Positions 1 to 6,660 of a stretch of 17,413 nucleotides of DNA are shown here, in pieces. Under the pieces are notes generated by a model that was not told the DNA's origin, made no database searches, and was given only the letters and a program-made list of their open reading frames with translations. Within the stretch, counting starts at the first letter, position 1. The number at the start of each line of letters is the position of its first letter. This stretch comes from an uncultured Collinsella sp. (GTDB taxonomy: Bacteria; Actinomycetota; Coriobacteriia; Coriobacteriales; Coriobacteriaceae): the NCBI GenBank assembly GCA_902470915.1, contig CABRIB010000038.1:1-17413 (forward strand), in the 5' to 3' direction. The position numbers and the translations under genes are program-made.

Positions 1-46
1 AGATAGGAGTCCGTCTCGTGGGCTCGGAGATGTGTATAAGAGACAG
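1..46 (+). other. Nextera i7 sequencing adapter left on the contig end (not genomic)
   Basis: Bases 13-46 equal the 34-nt Nextera read-2 transposase adapter (GTCTCGTGGGCTCGG followed by the mosaic end AGATGTGTATAAGAGACAG). Bases 5-12 (AGGAGTCC) fit an i7 index, and bases 1-4 (AGAT) fit the tail of the P7 primer. The match is exact by memory of the adapter sequence. The genomic sequence therefore starts at 47, and reading frames that begin inside 1-46 are artefacts. Confidence 0.96.
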
Positions 47-645
47 CGAATAGCCTGCGGCAATACGATTTTAAAGGTGATTTTAGCCTTGGAGAGACCG
101 AGCGCCTGGGCTGCCTCGACCTGGCCGCGCGGTACGGCGTTGACGCCGGCGCGGAAAATCTCGGCAAGTACGCCGGCTGCAGCGAGCGCGACGGGAAGCG
201 TGAGCATCCAAAACGACGGCAGCGCGATCTTGTACTGGGGCAGCACCAAAAAGAAGAAGTAGATGAACAGCAGACTCGGCACGCCGCGGAAGAAATCGGT
301 GAGCACGCGGCAGACCAGCTGCAGCGGCTTAATATCGCTCGTGCGGCCGAGCATAAGGGCCAAGCCCAGCACCAGCGCGATGGCGCCAGCGGTGAGTGCG
401 ACTTTGACGGTGCCTTCAAAGCCGGCAAGTAAGAACTTCCAGGTGGTGAGGTGCGTAAAGAAATACCAGTAGTGGACCGAAAGCTGACCGGTCACATAAA
501 AGCGCTGCAGTACAAGGACGGCGAGTGCGGCCACGGCAACAAGCGAGATGGCGGTGCCGATGCGAATCTTGGTGCGCATCTTGGGGCCGGGAGCCTCGTA
601 GAGCGCATCGCGCATGGTGAGCGCGGAGGTGGGGTGCTTGCTCAT
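47..645 (-). CDS. Amino acid ABC transporter permease, GluD/GlnP type (3' end missing)
   Basis: This is the inner-membrane permease of a polar amino acid importer; it would pair with the permease encoded at 642-1301. It has no stop codon because the contig ends. The protein begins MSKHPTSALTMRDALYEAPG, has a first membrane segment near residues 30-47 (AISLVAVAALAVLVL), then about 35 residues before the permease core, which starts near residue 70 (FEGTVKVALTAGAIALVLGLA). The EAA loop that docks to the ATPase is visible (RGQAEAAQALGLSKAKITFK, then IVLPQAIR), and the reading breaks off right after it, so roughly the last third is missing. The ATG (645-643) overlaps the TGA of the upstream permease in an ATGA junction, which implies translational coupling. 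The long N-terminal part before the core resembles GluD-type permeases. The substrate (glutamate or glutamine class) is inferred from the neighbours. Confidence 0.88.
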
Positions 646-1301
646 CGGAGGATTCTCACCTTCTTATCGATATAGTTGCCAATGTGGCTCACCACAAAGG
701 CCGTGCCCAGGTAGCCGAGCGCCGAGATAAAGAACGCGGCGACGCCGCCGAGCGAGCGCGTGTTGATGTAGCTCACCACGCCGGTGAGCTCCTGCGGTTT
801 AAGCGGCACCTGACTGCCGAGCGCGGTGGTGAGCATGACGGCGATAAAGAGGTTGGTCATGGGCAGCACGCTCGAGCGCAGCGCCTGCGGAATCACGATC
901 TTGGCGAGGATACGGCCGAAGCTCATGCCCAGCGAGCGGGCGGCTTCCACCTGGCCGACGCCGACGGTGTTGATGCCGCTCATAAAGTTTTCGGAGCCAA
1001 AGGCCGAGCCCAAAAGGACCGTGGCGACGATAACGCAGGTGCGGTAGGGCAGGACGACCTTGAGCGGCGGCAGCGCGTAGACGACGATGATAAGCAGCGC
1101 GATGCCGGGGATGTTACGGAAGACCTGGACATACAGGTCGCCAAAGACGCGCAGCGGCTTGAGCGGCGACACGCGCATCACGGTGACGGCGACGGCCAGC
1201 ACCATGGCGATGGCAAACGACTCAAGCGTCATGCCCCAGGTTGCGAGCAGCGCGTCGATATAGTTCTGGCCATAGAGCGACCAGAGCTCGGAGAGACTCA
1301 T
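642..1301 (-). CDS. Amino acid ABC transporter permease, GluC/HisM type
   Basis: This is a full-length 219-residue inner-membrane permease of the His/Glu/Gln/Arg family, the usual length for the family. Membrane segments are visible near residues 22-42, 58-78, 85-105, 145-165 and 188-208. The conserved EAA coupling loop reads VGQVEAARSLGMSFGRILAK followed by IVIPQALR, the site that contacts the ATPase. The start ATG (1301-1299) has a strong AGGAGGT ribosome site a few bases upstream. It follows the binding-protein gene by 138 nt with a stem-loop between them, and it overlaps the next permease by 4 nt. Two different permeases would form a heterodimeric channel, as in GluCD systems. The family assignment is firm; the exact substrate is inferred. 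Confidence 0.93.
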   Translation of the reverse strand: MSLSELWSLYGQNYIDALLATWGMTLESFAIAMVLAVAVTVMRVSPLKPLRVFGDLYVQVFRNIPGIALLIIVVYALPPLKVVLPYRTCVIVATVLLGSAFGSENFMSGINTVGVGQVEAARSLGMSFGRILAKIVIPQALRSSVLPMTNLFIAVMLTTALGSQVPLKPQELTGVVSYINTRSLGGVAAFFISALGYLGTAFVVSHIGNYIDKKVRILR

Positions 1302-1325
1302 GCGGACCTCCTGCCGATAAGGAAA

Positions 1326-1351
1326 GGGGCTCCCGTGTGTACGGAAGCCCC
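1326..1351 (-). promoter_or_regulatory. Intercistronic stem-loop between binding protein and permease genes
   Basis: Outer arms GGGGCT (1326-1331) and AGCCCC (1346-1351) pair, then one mismatch, then CCGT (1333-1336) and ACGG (1341-1344) close a 4-nt loop. On the minus strand only a short, interrupted T stretch follows, so this is at best a partial terminator. Such hairpins behind a binding-protein gene usually hold the 3' end of an abundant upstream transcript and reduce read-through to the permeases; that role is inferred here. Nothing else is evident in the rest of the 1302-1439 gap. Confidence 0.6.
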
Positions 1352-1439
1352 GACAACTCAGTGAGGAAACAGTTTAGCGCAATAAAGCACATCGTGCGTT
1401 TCCGTATGGTTTCGTTGCGGCCGTTACCAGGCTCGCTGC

Positions 1440-2435
1440 CTAGGCGCCGATCTCGGGCAGCTCGGGAACATTGGTGTCGCCCGTACGGTCGCCGATGCAG
1501 ATCTGCCACAGCTCGGTCCAGGTGCCATCGTCCTCGATCTTCTTAAGGAAGTCGTTAACGAAGGCGACGCCGTCGGAATCGAGCGGCAGGCCGATGCCAT
1601 AGGGCTCCTTGCTGCCGAAGGGCTTGCCGGCGATCTTGTACTTACCGGGCTCGCGGACCAGGGCGCTCTGCTGCATGTTGTTATCGATGACGTAGGCGTC
1701 AACGCGGCCCTGCTGGAGTGCCTGGCGGGCCTCCTCGTCGGTCTTGAACTCCTGCTGGCTGGCCTTGGGGGCGAACTCCTCCAGGATGGCGGGGCCGTTG
1801 GAGCCGGACTGGACGGCGACGTTCTTGTCGGCCAGGTCGTCAACGCTCTTGATGTCGTCGTTATCGGCGAGCACCAGGATGGCCTGCTGCGTGTAGTAGT
1901 AGGGACCGGCAAAGGAGACGAGCTTCTTGCGCTCATCGGTAATGGTGTAGGTGGCGAAGACGGCGTCGACCTGGCCGTTCTGCAGGACGGACTCACGCGT
2001 GTCCGAGGTTACCTGGGTGATCTCGACCTTGTTCTCGCCCAGAATGTAGTTGGACAGGAGCTGTGCAATACCGGCATCGATGCCGCGGGTCTGACCGTCT
2101 TTCTCGTTGAGGAGGGAGAAGAGCGTGGAGGTCTGAACGCCACCGATCTTAAAGACGCCGGCGTCCTTAACGGCCGTGGCCCAGGTGCTGGCAGCGATGG
2201 CGTCGTCATCGGCCTTGGGGCCGTTGTCGACGAGCTTGTCGAATGCCTTGGCGTCGAGCGTGGTGGAAGCCTCGGTATCTTCGGAGCTCTTGGAGGAGCC
2301 GGCGGCGGAACCCTTGTCGGCCTCGGCGCTGGTGTCGGAGCAGCCGGCAAGACCAAGGCCGGCGACGGTTGCGAAGGTGGCGGCAACGAAGCCGCGGCGG
2401 TCGAGAACGACCTGCTGGGAGAGGTTCTTGCTCAT
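1440..2435 (-). CDS. Amino acid ABC transporter substrate-binding lipoprotein, GluB-like
   Basis: This 331-residue extracytoplasmic binding protein belongs to SBP family 3 and captures a polar amino acid for the two permeases encoded downstream. The N terminus holds a twin arginine (R13-R14, DRRGFVAA), a hydrophobic stretch and a lipobox LAGC with Cys32, so it looks like a Tat-exported lipoprotein. A Ser/Glu/Asp-rich linker (about 33-60) precedes the SBP_bac_3 fold (about 90-320). Visible family motifs are IDAGIAQLL, TRESVLQNGQVDAVFATY, ITDERKKLVSFAGPYYYTQQ and GTWTELW near the C terminus. These most resemble glutamate-binding proteins such as GluB, but the ligand is not proven. The ATG at 2435 has an AAGGTG ribosome site, and a sigma-70 promoter lies at 2479-2508. 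It is the first gene of the leftward operon. Confidence 0.93.
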   Translation of the reverse strand: MSKNLSQQVVLDRRGFVAATFATVAGLGLAGCSDTSAEADKGSAAGSSKSSEDTEASTTLDAKAFDKLVDNGPKADDDAIAASTWATAVKDAGVFKIGGVQTSTLFSLLNEKDGQTRGIDAGIAQLLSNYILGENKVEITQVTSDTRESVLQNGQVDAVFATYTITDERKKLVSFAGPYYYTQQAILVLADNDDIKSVDDLADKNVAVQSGSNGPAILEEFAPKASQQEFKTDEEARQALQQGRVDAYVIDNNMQQSALVREPGKYKIAGKPFGSKEPYGIGLPLDSDGVAFVNDFLKKIEDDGTWTELWQICIGDRTGDTNVPELPEIGA

Positions 2436-2478
2436 GGTAGAACACCTTTCTCAATAAAATCCCTAGCGGTTGAGTAGA

Positions 2479-2508
2479 GTTATACCCTATCGCGCTCAAA
2501 TGGGTCAA
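2479..2508 (-). promoter_or_regulatory. Sigma-70-type promoter of the amino acid transporter operon
   Basis: On the minus strand, TTGACC (2508-2503) and TATAAC (2484-2479) are separated by 18 bp, close to the consensus. This predicts a start near 2472 and a leader of about 37 nt to the ATG at 2435. Immediately upstream (2533-2555) lie short alternating TACC/GGTA blocks that could be a regulator site, but this is only suggestive. Confidence 0.65.
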
Positions 2509-2559
2509 CACGAAATAACTCAGAAACATACTTACCTTATGGGTAATTCTACCTACCAA

Positions 2560-2577
2560 AAAGGGACAGGCACCTTT
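2560..2577. repeat. GGGACAG-type short palindromic repeat
   Basis: AAAGGGACAGGCACCTTT has complementary AAAGG/CCTTT ends around an 8-nt centre. Its AAAGGGACAG core recurs in the palindrome at 11558-11590. Such short intergenic palindromes are often REP-like elements; that origin is inferred, and no REP-associated transposase gene is in the window. Confidence 0.45.
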
Positions 2578-2619
2578 GTGGTGGTTCTGGCCGATGCGGT
2601 GGCATGCCTTGCTGCTTTG

Positions 2620-2835
2620 TCTCAATCTGTAACATCTGCAGCCGTTTTTGCCGAGTAACTGTTACAGATTGAGATTTTCTCTTCAGGGGGATTCGAATGT
2701 CTCGATCTGTAACATCTGGACGGGCAAAAGGTCTCTATCTGTTACAGATTGAGACAAAGGTCGGGGACTAAGACGTCTTGTCTCGATCTGTAACAGTTAG
2801 ACGAGAATTCGGGCCATAGATGTTACGGATCGAGA
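2620..2835. repeat. Three tandem 55-nt inverted repeats with constant geometry
   Basis: Each unit has 15-nt arms around exactly 25 nt. Unit 1: TCTCAATCTGTAACA (2620-2634) and TGTTACAGATTGAGA (2660-2674). Unit 2: TCTCGATCTGTAACA (2700-2714) and TGTTACAGATTGAGA (2740-2754). Unit 3: TCTCGATCTGTAACA (2781-2795) and TGTTACGGATCGAGA (2821-2835). The units start 80 and 81 bp apart, and the loops are unlike one another. Unit 1 is perfectly complementary. The single departures in units 2 and 3 are G-T pairs (2704 with 2750; 2789 with 2827), so plus-strand RNA hairpins would stay fully paired. The array fills the gap between the terminator behind dxs and the leftward transporter promoter. No protein-coding gene is apparent in 2436-2893. 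Confidence 0.85.
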
Positions 2836-2853
2836 TAATCGCGTCGCGAAAGC

Positions 2854-2892
2854 AAAAACCTCCGCAGGGGTGCTTTCCTTGCGGAGGTTTTT
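2854..2892 (-). terminator. Rho-independent terminator of dxs
   Basis: CCTCCGCA (2859-2866) and TGCGGAGG (2880-2887) form an 8-bp GC-rich stem with a 13-nt loop, flanked by AAAAA and TTTTT, so on the minus strand the stem is followed by a run of T. It begins 1 nt after the dxs stop codon. The A/T flanks make it potentially bidirectional. Confidence 0.9.
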
Positions 2893-2893
2893 C

Positions 2894-4675
2894 TTACTCG
2901 TTGAGTAGCCTTACGGCTTCAGCGGCCATGTTCTCGACCGTCATGCCGTTCTGCGCGAGCAGCTCGTTGGGGTCGTAGCGGTCGGGGAAGCCCTTGGCGA
3001 TGCCGAAGGTGCGCGTGCGCACTGGCGTGCAGGCCAAGTAGCACGCGACGCGCTCGCCCCAGCCGCCGTCCAAGATGCCGTCCTCGAGGGTGACGACAAC
3101 GCGATGCTCGGCGGCAAGGCTGTCGAGGAACTCGCGGTCGAGCTCGGTTGCAAAGCGCGGGTTGACGAGCGTGGCCTCGATGCCGTACTCGGCGGTCAGA
3201 CGGTTTGCCACGCGCTCGCCCAGCTCAAAGAAATCGCCGAGCGCGAGCACTGCTACGTCGCGACCCTGGCGCACCACGTTGTAGCGAACGGCGCTGTAGT
3301 CGGTGTCTTCGGCAGGCGCAAGGTCGGGACGGCTCACCAGGCCAATACCAGGCACACGAATCGCCACGGGATGCTCGCGGTGGTCGAGCGACCAGCTCAG
3401 CATGGACAGATATTCCTCCATGCAGGCCGGCGCCAAGTAGTGCATGTTGGGAAGACCGCCCAGCATGGAAATATCAAAGAACGAAAGGTGCGTCTCGGAC
3501 GTGGTGCCAAAGATCGACGCACCAAACACCAAAATGGTTGCCGGGGCGTCGTTGAGGCACAGATCGTGCCACAGCTCGTCGTAGGCGCGCTGCAAAAACG
3601 TGCCGTACACACCAAAGACTGGCTTGGCGCCCGAGCGCGCAAGCGCGGTGGCAAAGGTCACGGCGTGCTCCTCGGCAATGCCCACATCGACGAACTGTTT
3701 GCCGGCGGCAGCGCGAAGCTCGGGTGTAAAGCCCATGATGTAGGGTGTGGCGGCCGTGATGCCCACGACCTGCGGATCGCGCTCGATGGCGGCGCTGAGC
3801 GCCTCGCCCGTAATGTCGGCATAGGTGCGCGGCGCAGGCTCGCTCGGATGGCCCGGGCAAAGCTTGCGCCCAGTCGCCATGTCAAACGGACCCACGTGGT
3901 GCCAGCGTTCGGGGTCGCTCTGGGCCGGCTCAAAGCCCTTGCCCTTGGCGGTGGAGACGTGCAGCACGATGGGATGATCGATATTGCGCAGTTCCTGCAG
4001 CGTGTCGACCAGGGCCAACACGTCGTTACCGGCGTCCAAATAACGGTAGTCGAGTCCCATCGCGCGGAAAACGTTGCGCTCACAGGTGCCGTTGCTGGTG
4101 CGCAGCTCGGCCAGATTGCGATAGAGGCCACCGTGGTTCTCGGCGATGGACTGGTCGTTATCGTTGACGATGATGATCAGGTTGCTGTCGAGTTCGGCGG
4201 CATTGTTGAAGCCCTCAAACGCCAAGCCGCCCGAAAGCGAGCCGTCGCCAATGATGGTGATGACGTTGTAGCTGTCGCCCGCCAGATCGCGGGCGTGTGC
4301 CAAGCCGCAGCCCAGGCTCACCGATGTGGAGGTGTGGCCCATGGCGAACAGGTCGTGCTCGGACTCGTCGGGATTGGCAAATCCAGAAGCCTCGCCAAAA
4401 CGTTCCGGATCGATATAGGTATACGCGCGCCCGGTCAGCGCCTTGTGGGCGTAGGTCTGGTGCGAAACGTCAAAGACAATCTTGTCGATGGGGGAGTTAA
4501 ACACGCGATGGAGCGCGACCGTGAGCTCAACGACGCCTAGGTTGGGGGCAACGTGTCCGCCGACAGCGGCGGAGCTTTCGAGGATGGCGTGGCGAATCTC
4601 GCCGCAGAGCAGCGGAAGCTCGGCGCGGTCGAGAGCCTTGACGTCCTCGGGCGTTGTCGTTTGCGTAAGCAGCAT
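2894..4675 (-). CDS. dxs: 1-deoxy-D-xylulose-5-phosphate synthase, divergent form
   Basis: DXS is a cytosolic thiamine-diphosphate enzyme that joins pyruvate and glyceraldehyde 3-phosphate, the first step of the MEP isoprenoid route. The 593-residue protein is a little shorter than E. coli DXS (about 620). Matching motifs include GGHVAPNLGVVELTVALH (39-56), SHQTYAHKALTGR (71-83), GHTSTS (113-118), the thiamine-binding GDG (143-145) with NDND (171-174), and VDVGIAEEHAVTFA with the catalytic Glu335. Y357 and R363 of YGTFLQR are also kept. The normally strict DRAGI is replaced by FGASI (384-388), and the Asp of the G-A-D-G-x-T-H motif (E. coli D427) by Thr392, with His396 retained. The ATG is fixed by an in-frame TAA just upstream; its ribosome site is weak. 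No other MEP gene is nearby. A DXS-like ketolase with altered substrate use is the alternative. Confidence 0.78.
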   Translation of the reverse strand: MLLTQTTTPEDVKALDRAELPLLCGEIRHAILESSAAVGGHVAPNLGVVELTVALHRVFNSPIDKIVFDVSHQTYAHKALTGRAYTYIDPERFGEASGFANPDESEHDLFAMGHTSTSVSLGCGLAHARDLAGDSYNVITIIGDGSLSGGLAFEGFNNAAELDSNLIIIVNDNDQSIAENHGGLYRNLAELRTSNGTCERNVFRAMGLDYRYLDAGNDVLALVDTLQELRNIDHPIVLHVSTAKGKGFEPAQSDPERWHHVGPFDMATGRKLCPGHPSEPAPRTYADITGEALSAAIERDPQVVGITAATPYIMGFTPELRAAAGKQFVDVGIAEEHAVTFATALARSGAKPVFGVYGTFLQRAYDELWHDLCLNDAPATILVFGASIFGTTSETHLSFFDISMLGGLPNMHYLAPACMEEYLSMLSWSLDHREHPVAIRVPGIGLVSRPDLAPAEDTDYSAVRYNVVRQGRDVAVLALGDFFELGERVANRLTAEYGIEATLVNPRFATELDREFLDSLAAEHRVVVTLEDGILDGGWGERVACYLACTPVRTRTFGIAKGFPDRYDPNELLAQNGMTVENMAAEAVRLLNE

Positions 4676-4700
4676 CGTTGTGGGTTACTCCATGCGAATC

Positions 4701-4714
4701 GAGCGCCGGCGCTC
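4701..4714. promoter_or_regulatory. Perfect 14-bp palindrome upstream of dxs
   Basis: GAGCGCCGGCGCTC is a perfect palindrome 26 nt upstream of the dxs start, within the divergent gap 4676-4902. It could be a dxs leader hairpin or an operator. I could not assign a confident promoter to either direction in this gap. Confidence 0.3.
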
Positions 4715-4802
4715 CCTCGGCCGACACAATTGCACAAGACAGTCTCGCACATTTTGGCGTTTGATATGTGACGGCGGCGCGGTAATTCGCCAACTGGTGG
4801 GG

Positions 4803-4814
4803 CAAAACGTTTTG
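4803..4814. promoter_or_regulatory. CAAAACGTTTTG palindrome in the divergent dxs/HD-protein gap
   Basis: This perfect 12-bp palindrome with a central CG has the form of a LacI-family operator. It lies midway between the divergent dxs and HD-domain genes. The regulator is unknown, and a single 12-mer palindrome could be chance. Confidence 0.25.
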
Positions 4815-4902
4815 TCCGATGCCATACTGATACATTCGATGATGATTTTTTCAATACGTGCAGGCCGTGGCTTGCCGCCGTGAGCCGCTGGAAGGAGGCA
4901 GC

Positions 4903-5439
4903 ATGTCCGATGCCGTTCGTGCCGAGACAGTCGCGCACGAGGTCGACGATGCCGCCCGCCAGCTCGCCCAGGCGGGCCGCTTGGACCTGACGCGCGAGTT
5001 TATCCAGCATGGCGACGTGACGGTCTATGCACATGTGACCTCGGTGGCGCGGGCGAGCCTGTCCTTTGCCGAGCGCCTGGGCCGCGTCGGTGTCTCGGTC
5101 GACCGCGCCTCGTTGCTGCGCGGGGCCCTGCTGCACGATTACTTTCTCTATGACTGGCACGACCCCGACCCGAGCCATCGACTGCACGGATTTCGACATC
5201 CGTTTTTTGCCCTGGCGCGTGCCGAGGAAGATTTTGAGCTGACGCCACGAGAGCGGAATATTATCGTGCGGCATATGTTTCCGCTGGTGCCGGTGCCGCC
5301 GACGTGTCGCGAGGCGTGGATTGTTTGTCTGGCGGATAAATGGTGTGCTCTGCGTGAGACGGTCGCCGGCCGCCTGCCGCGCAAGGACGAGACGGACGAT
5401 AGCGTGAGTAAAGCATCGGGTGAAAAGAGGAGAGGGTAG
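4903..5439 (+). CDS. HD-domain metal-dependent phosphohydrolase-like protein
   Basis: This 178-residue soluble protein shows the HD-domain metal ligands in order: H44 (YAHVTSVA), the HD pair H78-D79 (LLRGALLHDYFLYDW), H99 (FRHPFFA), H124 (IIVRHMFPL) and D145 (CLADKWCAL). HD proteins hydrolyse phosphoester or phosphoanhydride bonds, often of nucleotides; the substrate here is unknown. ATG 4903 was chosen because a strong GGAAGGAGG ribosome site (4890-4898) precedes it; the frame is open further upstream to 4858 but without a site. The C-terminal 20 residues are charged and probably disordered. The gene ends 3 nt before the GTG of the membrane-protein gene, so the two are most likely co-transcribed. 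Confidence 0.85.
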   Translation: MSDAVRAETVAHEVDDAARQLAQAGRLDLTREFIQHGDVTVYAHVTSVARASLSFAERLGRVGVSVDRASLLRGALLHDYFLYDWHDPDPSHRLHGFRHPFFALARAEEDFELTPRERNIIVRHMFPLVPVPPTCREAWIVCLADKWCALRETVAGRLPRKDETDDSVSKASGEKRRG

Positions 5440-5442
5440 ACG

Positions 5443-6462
5443 GTGGGGACCGCAATCGACATGTCCTTTGACGGCGCGACGCTTGCCGCCTGCCCGCTTT
5501 CGGCACTGGTGCTCTCGTTTGCCTTCTACGGTTTTTGCGGCTGGGCATGGGAATCGACAGTCTGCGCCATGCTCAACCACGGACGCTTTGCCAACAGTGG
5601 GTTTTTGCTGGGACCGTGTTGCCCTATCTATGGTGTGGGCGGCATTGCCTGCTGGCTTTTGCTGCGTGGGATTCCGGATGCCCCGAGCCAGTTTGTTGCC
5701 GCGGCGCTTGTATGCAGCGTAATCGAGTACAGTGTGGGCCTTCTATTGGAAAAAACAACAGGCGCGCGCTTTTGGGATTACTCGCACCTGCCGTTTAATT
5801 TGCATGGACGCATCTGTCTGTACTGGGCCTGCGCGTTTGGCCTGGGTGCGCTGTGCATTTGCCGTTTAGTGGAGCCGGCATTGCTGGGGCTGCTTGGCCA
5901 TCTGCCGGTGCTGATTGTGCGGCTGTCCGCCTTTGTCGTCGCGGTCGCGATGATGGTCGATGCTGTGTGCTCTTTGGCCAGCTGGCGCCGCCTGTCCGAT
6001 CAACTGGAGCGCGTCCGGGCCGACCTTGCCGATCGCATCAACGAGTCGCTTGCCGATGCGTCTGACTCCATGCTCGAACGTATTCCCGATTCGGCGATCG
6101 ACTCGGTGGCACAGACGCACATCCGTAGCCGTGCCGTTAACGCGTGGCTGGCCGAGCTGGGTGACGCCGCGCTCGATGCCCTGCGCGAGAAGGCTTCGAT
6201 GCCGACGTTTATCGCGGATGGTGCTCGCGGCCTGGCGCTTGCCGCCCGCCGCGTGGCCGATGCCGCGCCGAACATGCCGCGTCCGTCGCTCAGTCGTCGC
6301 CTTGCCGGCAAGCGCATGAGCCGTCCGGTGCCAAGCGTGTCGCTCAGCCGCCGCGACCTACGCTTCTTTAACGCCTTCCCGCGTCTGCGCATCAATCGCT
6401 ACGAAGGCGTCATTCGAGCAACTAATCTCCGCGACCGAGCCCGCGAGCTGTTCCGCCACTAG
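5443..6462 (+). CDS. CmpB-family putative ABC-transporter-type membrane protein (PF06541-like)
   Basis: This 339-residue protein has an N-terminal membrane half (segments near 18-37, 61-75, 83-102, 124-142, 150-176) and a cytoplasmic, helix-rich, basic C-terminal half (about 180-339). Two signatures of the CmpB family are clear: GFLLGPCCPIYGVG (53-66) and FWDYSHLPFNLHGRICLYW (110-128). The family is annotated as putative ABC transporter permease, but its biochemical role is not established. The start is GTG at 5443 with AGAGGAGAGGG upstream; ATG at 5461 is the alternative. The preceding HD gene ends at 5439. The long polar C-terminal tail is longer than in many members, by my recollection of the family. 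No T-rich terminator follows. Confidence 0.82.
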   Translation: MGTAIDMSFDGATLAACPLSALVLSFAFYGFCGWAWESTVCAMLNHGRFANSGFLLGPCCPIYGVGGIACWLLLRGIPDAPSQFVAAALVCSVIEYSVGLLLEKTTGARFWDYSHLPFNLHGRICLYWACAFGLGALCICRLVEPALLGLLGHLPVLIVRLSAFVVAVAMMVDAVCSLASWRRLSDQLERVRADLADRINESLADASDSMLERIPDSAIDSVAQTHIRSRAVNAWLAELGDAALDALREKASMPTFIADGARGLALAARRVADAAPNMPRPSLSRRLAGKRMSRPVPSVSLSRRDLRFFNAFPRLRINRYEGVIRATNLRDRARELFRH

Positions 6463-6526
6463 CCGGGACGGGCGCGCTCACGGCTTCCTTGCTCGCGTAT
6501 TTCCCGTTCGTTTCGCGTCCGTTGCC

Positions 6527-6603
6527 GCGCCGTTTCCAAGATTGCGGCGCCGTTTCCATTCGACAACGCCGCGTTTAACAACGCCGTATCTGGTCTACAC
6601 CAG
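6527..6603. repeat. Short direct repeats and a small palindrome upstream of amt
   Basis: GCGCCGTTTCCA occurs at 6527-6538 and 6547-6558, 20 bp apart, about two helical turns. CAACGCCG occurs at 6564-6571 and 6579-6586. CTGGT (6590-6594) and ACCAG (6599-6603) flank 4 nt. These phased repeats could be binding sites for a nitrogen regulator controlling amt, but no known consensus is recognised, and no clear promoter was identified in 6463-6660. Confidence 0.35.
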
Positions 6604-6660
6604 TTGCCCCTCGGCCGCATTATGGGCGCCGACAACGTTCATGCGACCAAGGGAGAGCGA

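Noticed and set aside
32..262. A short plus-strand open frame beginning inside the adapter
   Set aside because: It starts in non-genomic adapter bases and lies antisense to the truncated permease.
684..1364. A 226-codon plus-strand open frame opposite the first permease
   Set aside because: The composition (runs of Arg, His, Asp, Gly) is that of an antisense shadow; the minus-strand permease has the EAA motif and a strong ribosome site.
2620..2835. CRISPR array
   Set aside because: The repeats are alternating inverted arms rather than direct repeats with unique spacers, only three units exist, and no cas genes are nearby.
3104..4540. A 478-codon plus-strand open frame opposite dxs
   Set aside because: It is a mirror of the dxs codon pattern, rich in Arg/Gly/His/Val and without motifs; dxs on the minus strand has full family motifs and a terminator.
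6604..6660. A longer N terminus for Amt
   Set aside because: No ribosome site precedes it, whereas AAGGGAGAG sits correctly before ATG 6661, which also gives the normal length before the first membrane segment.
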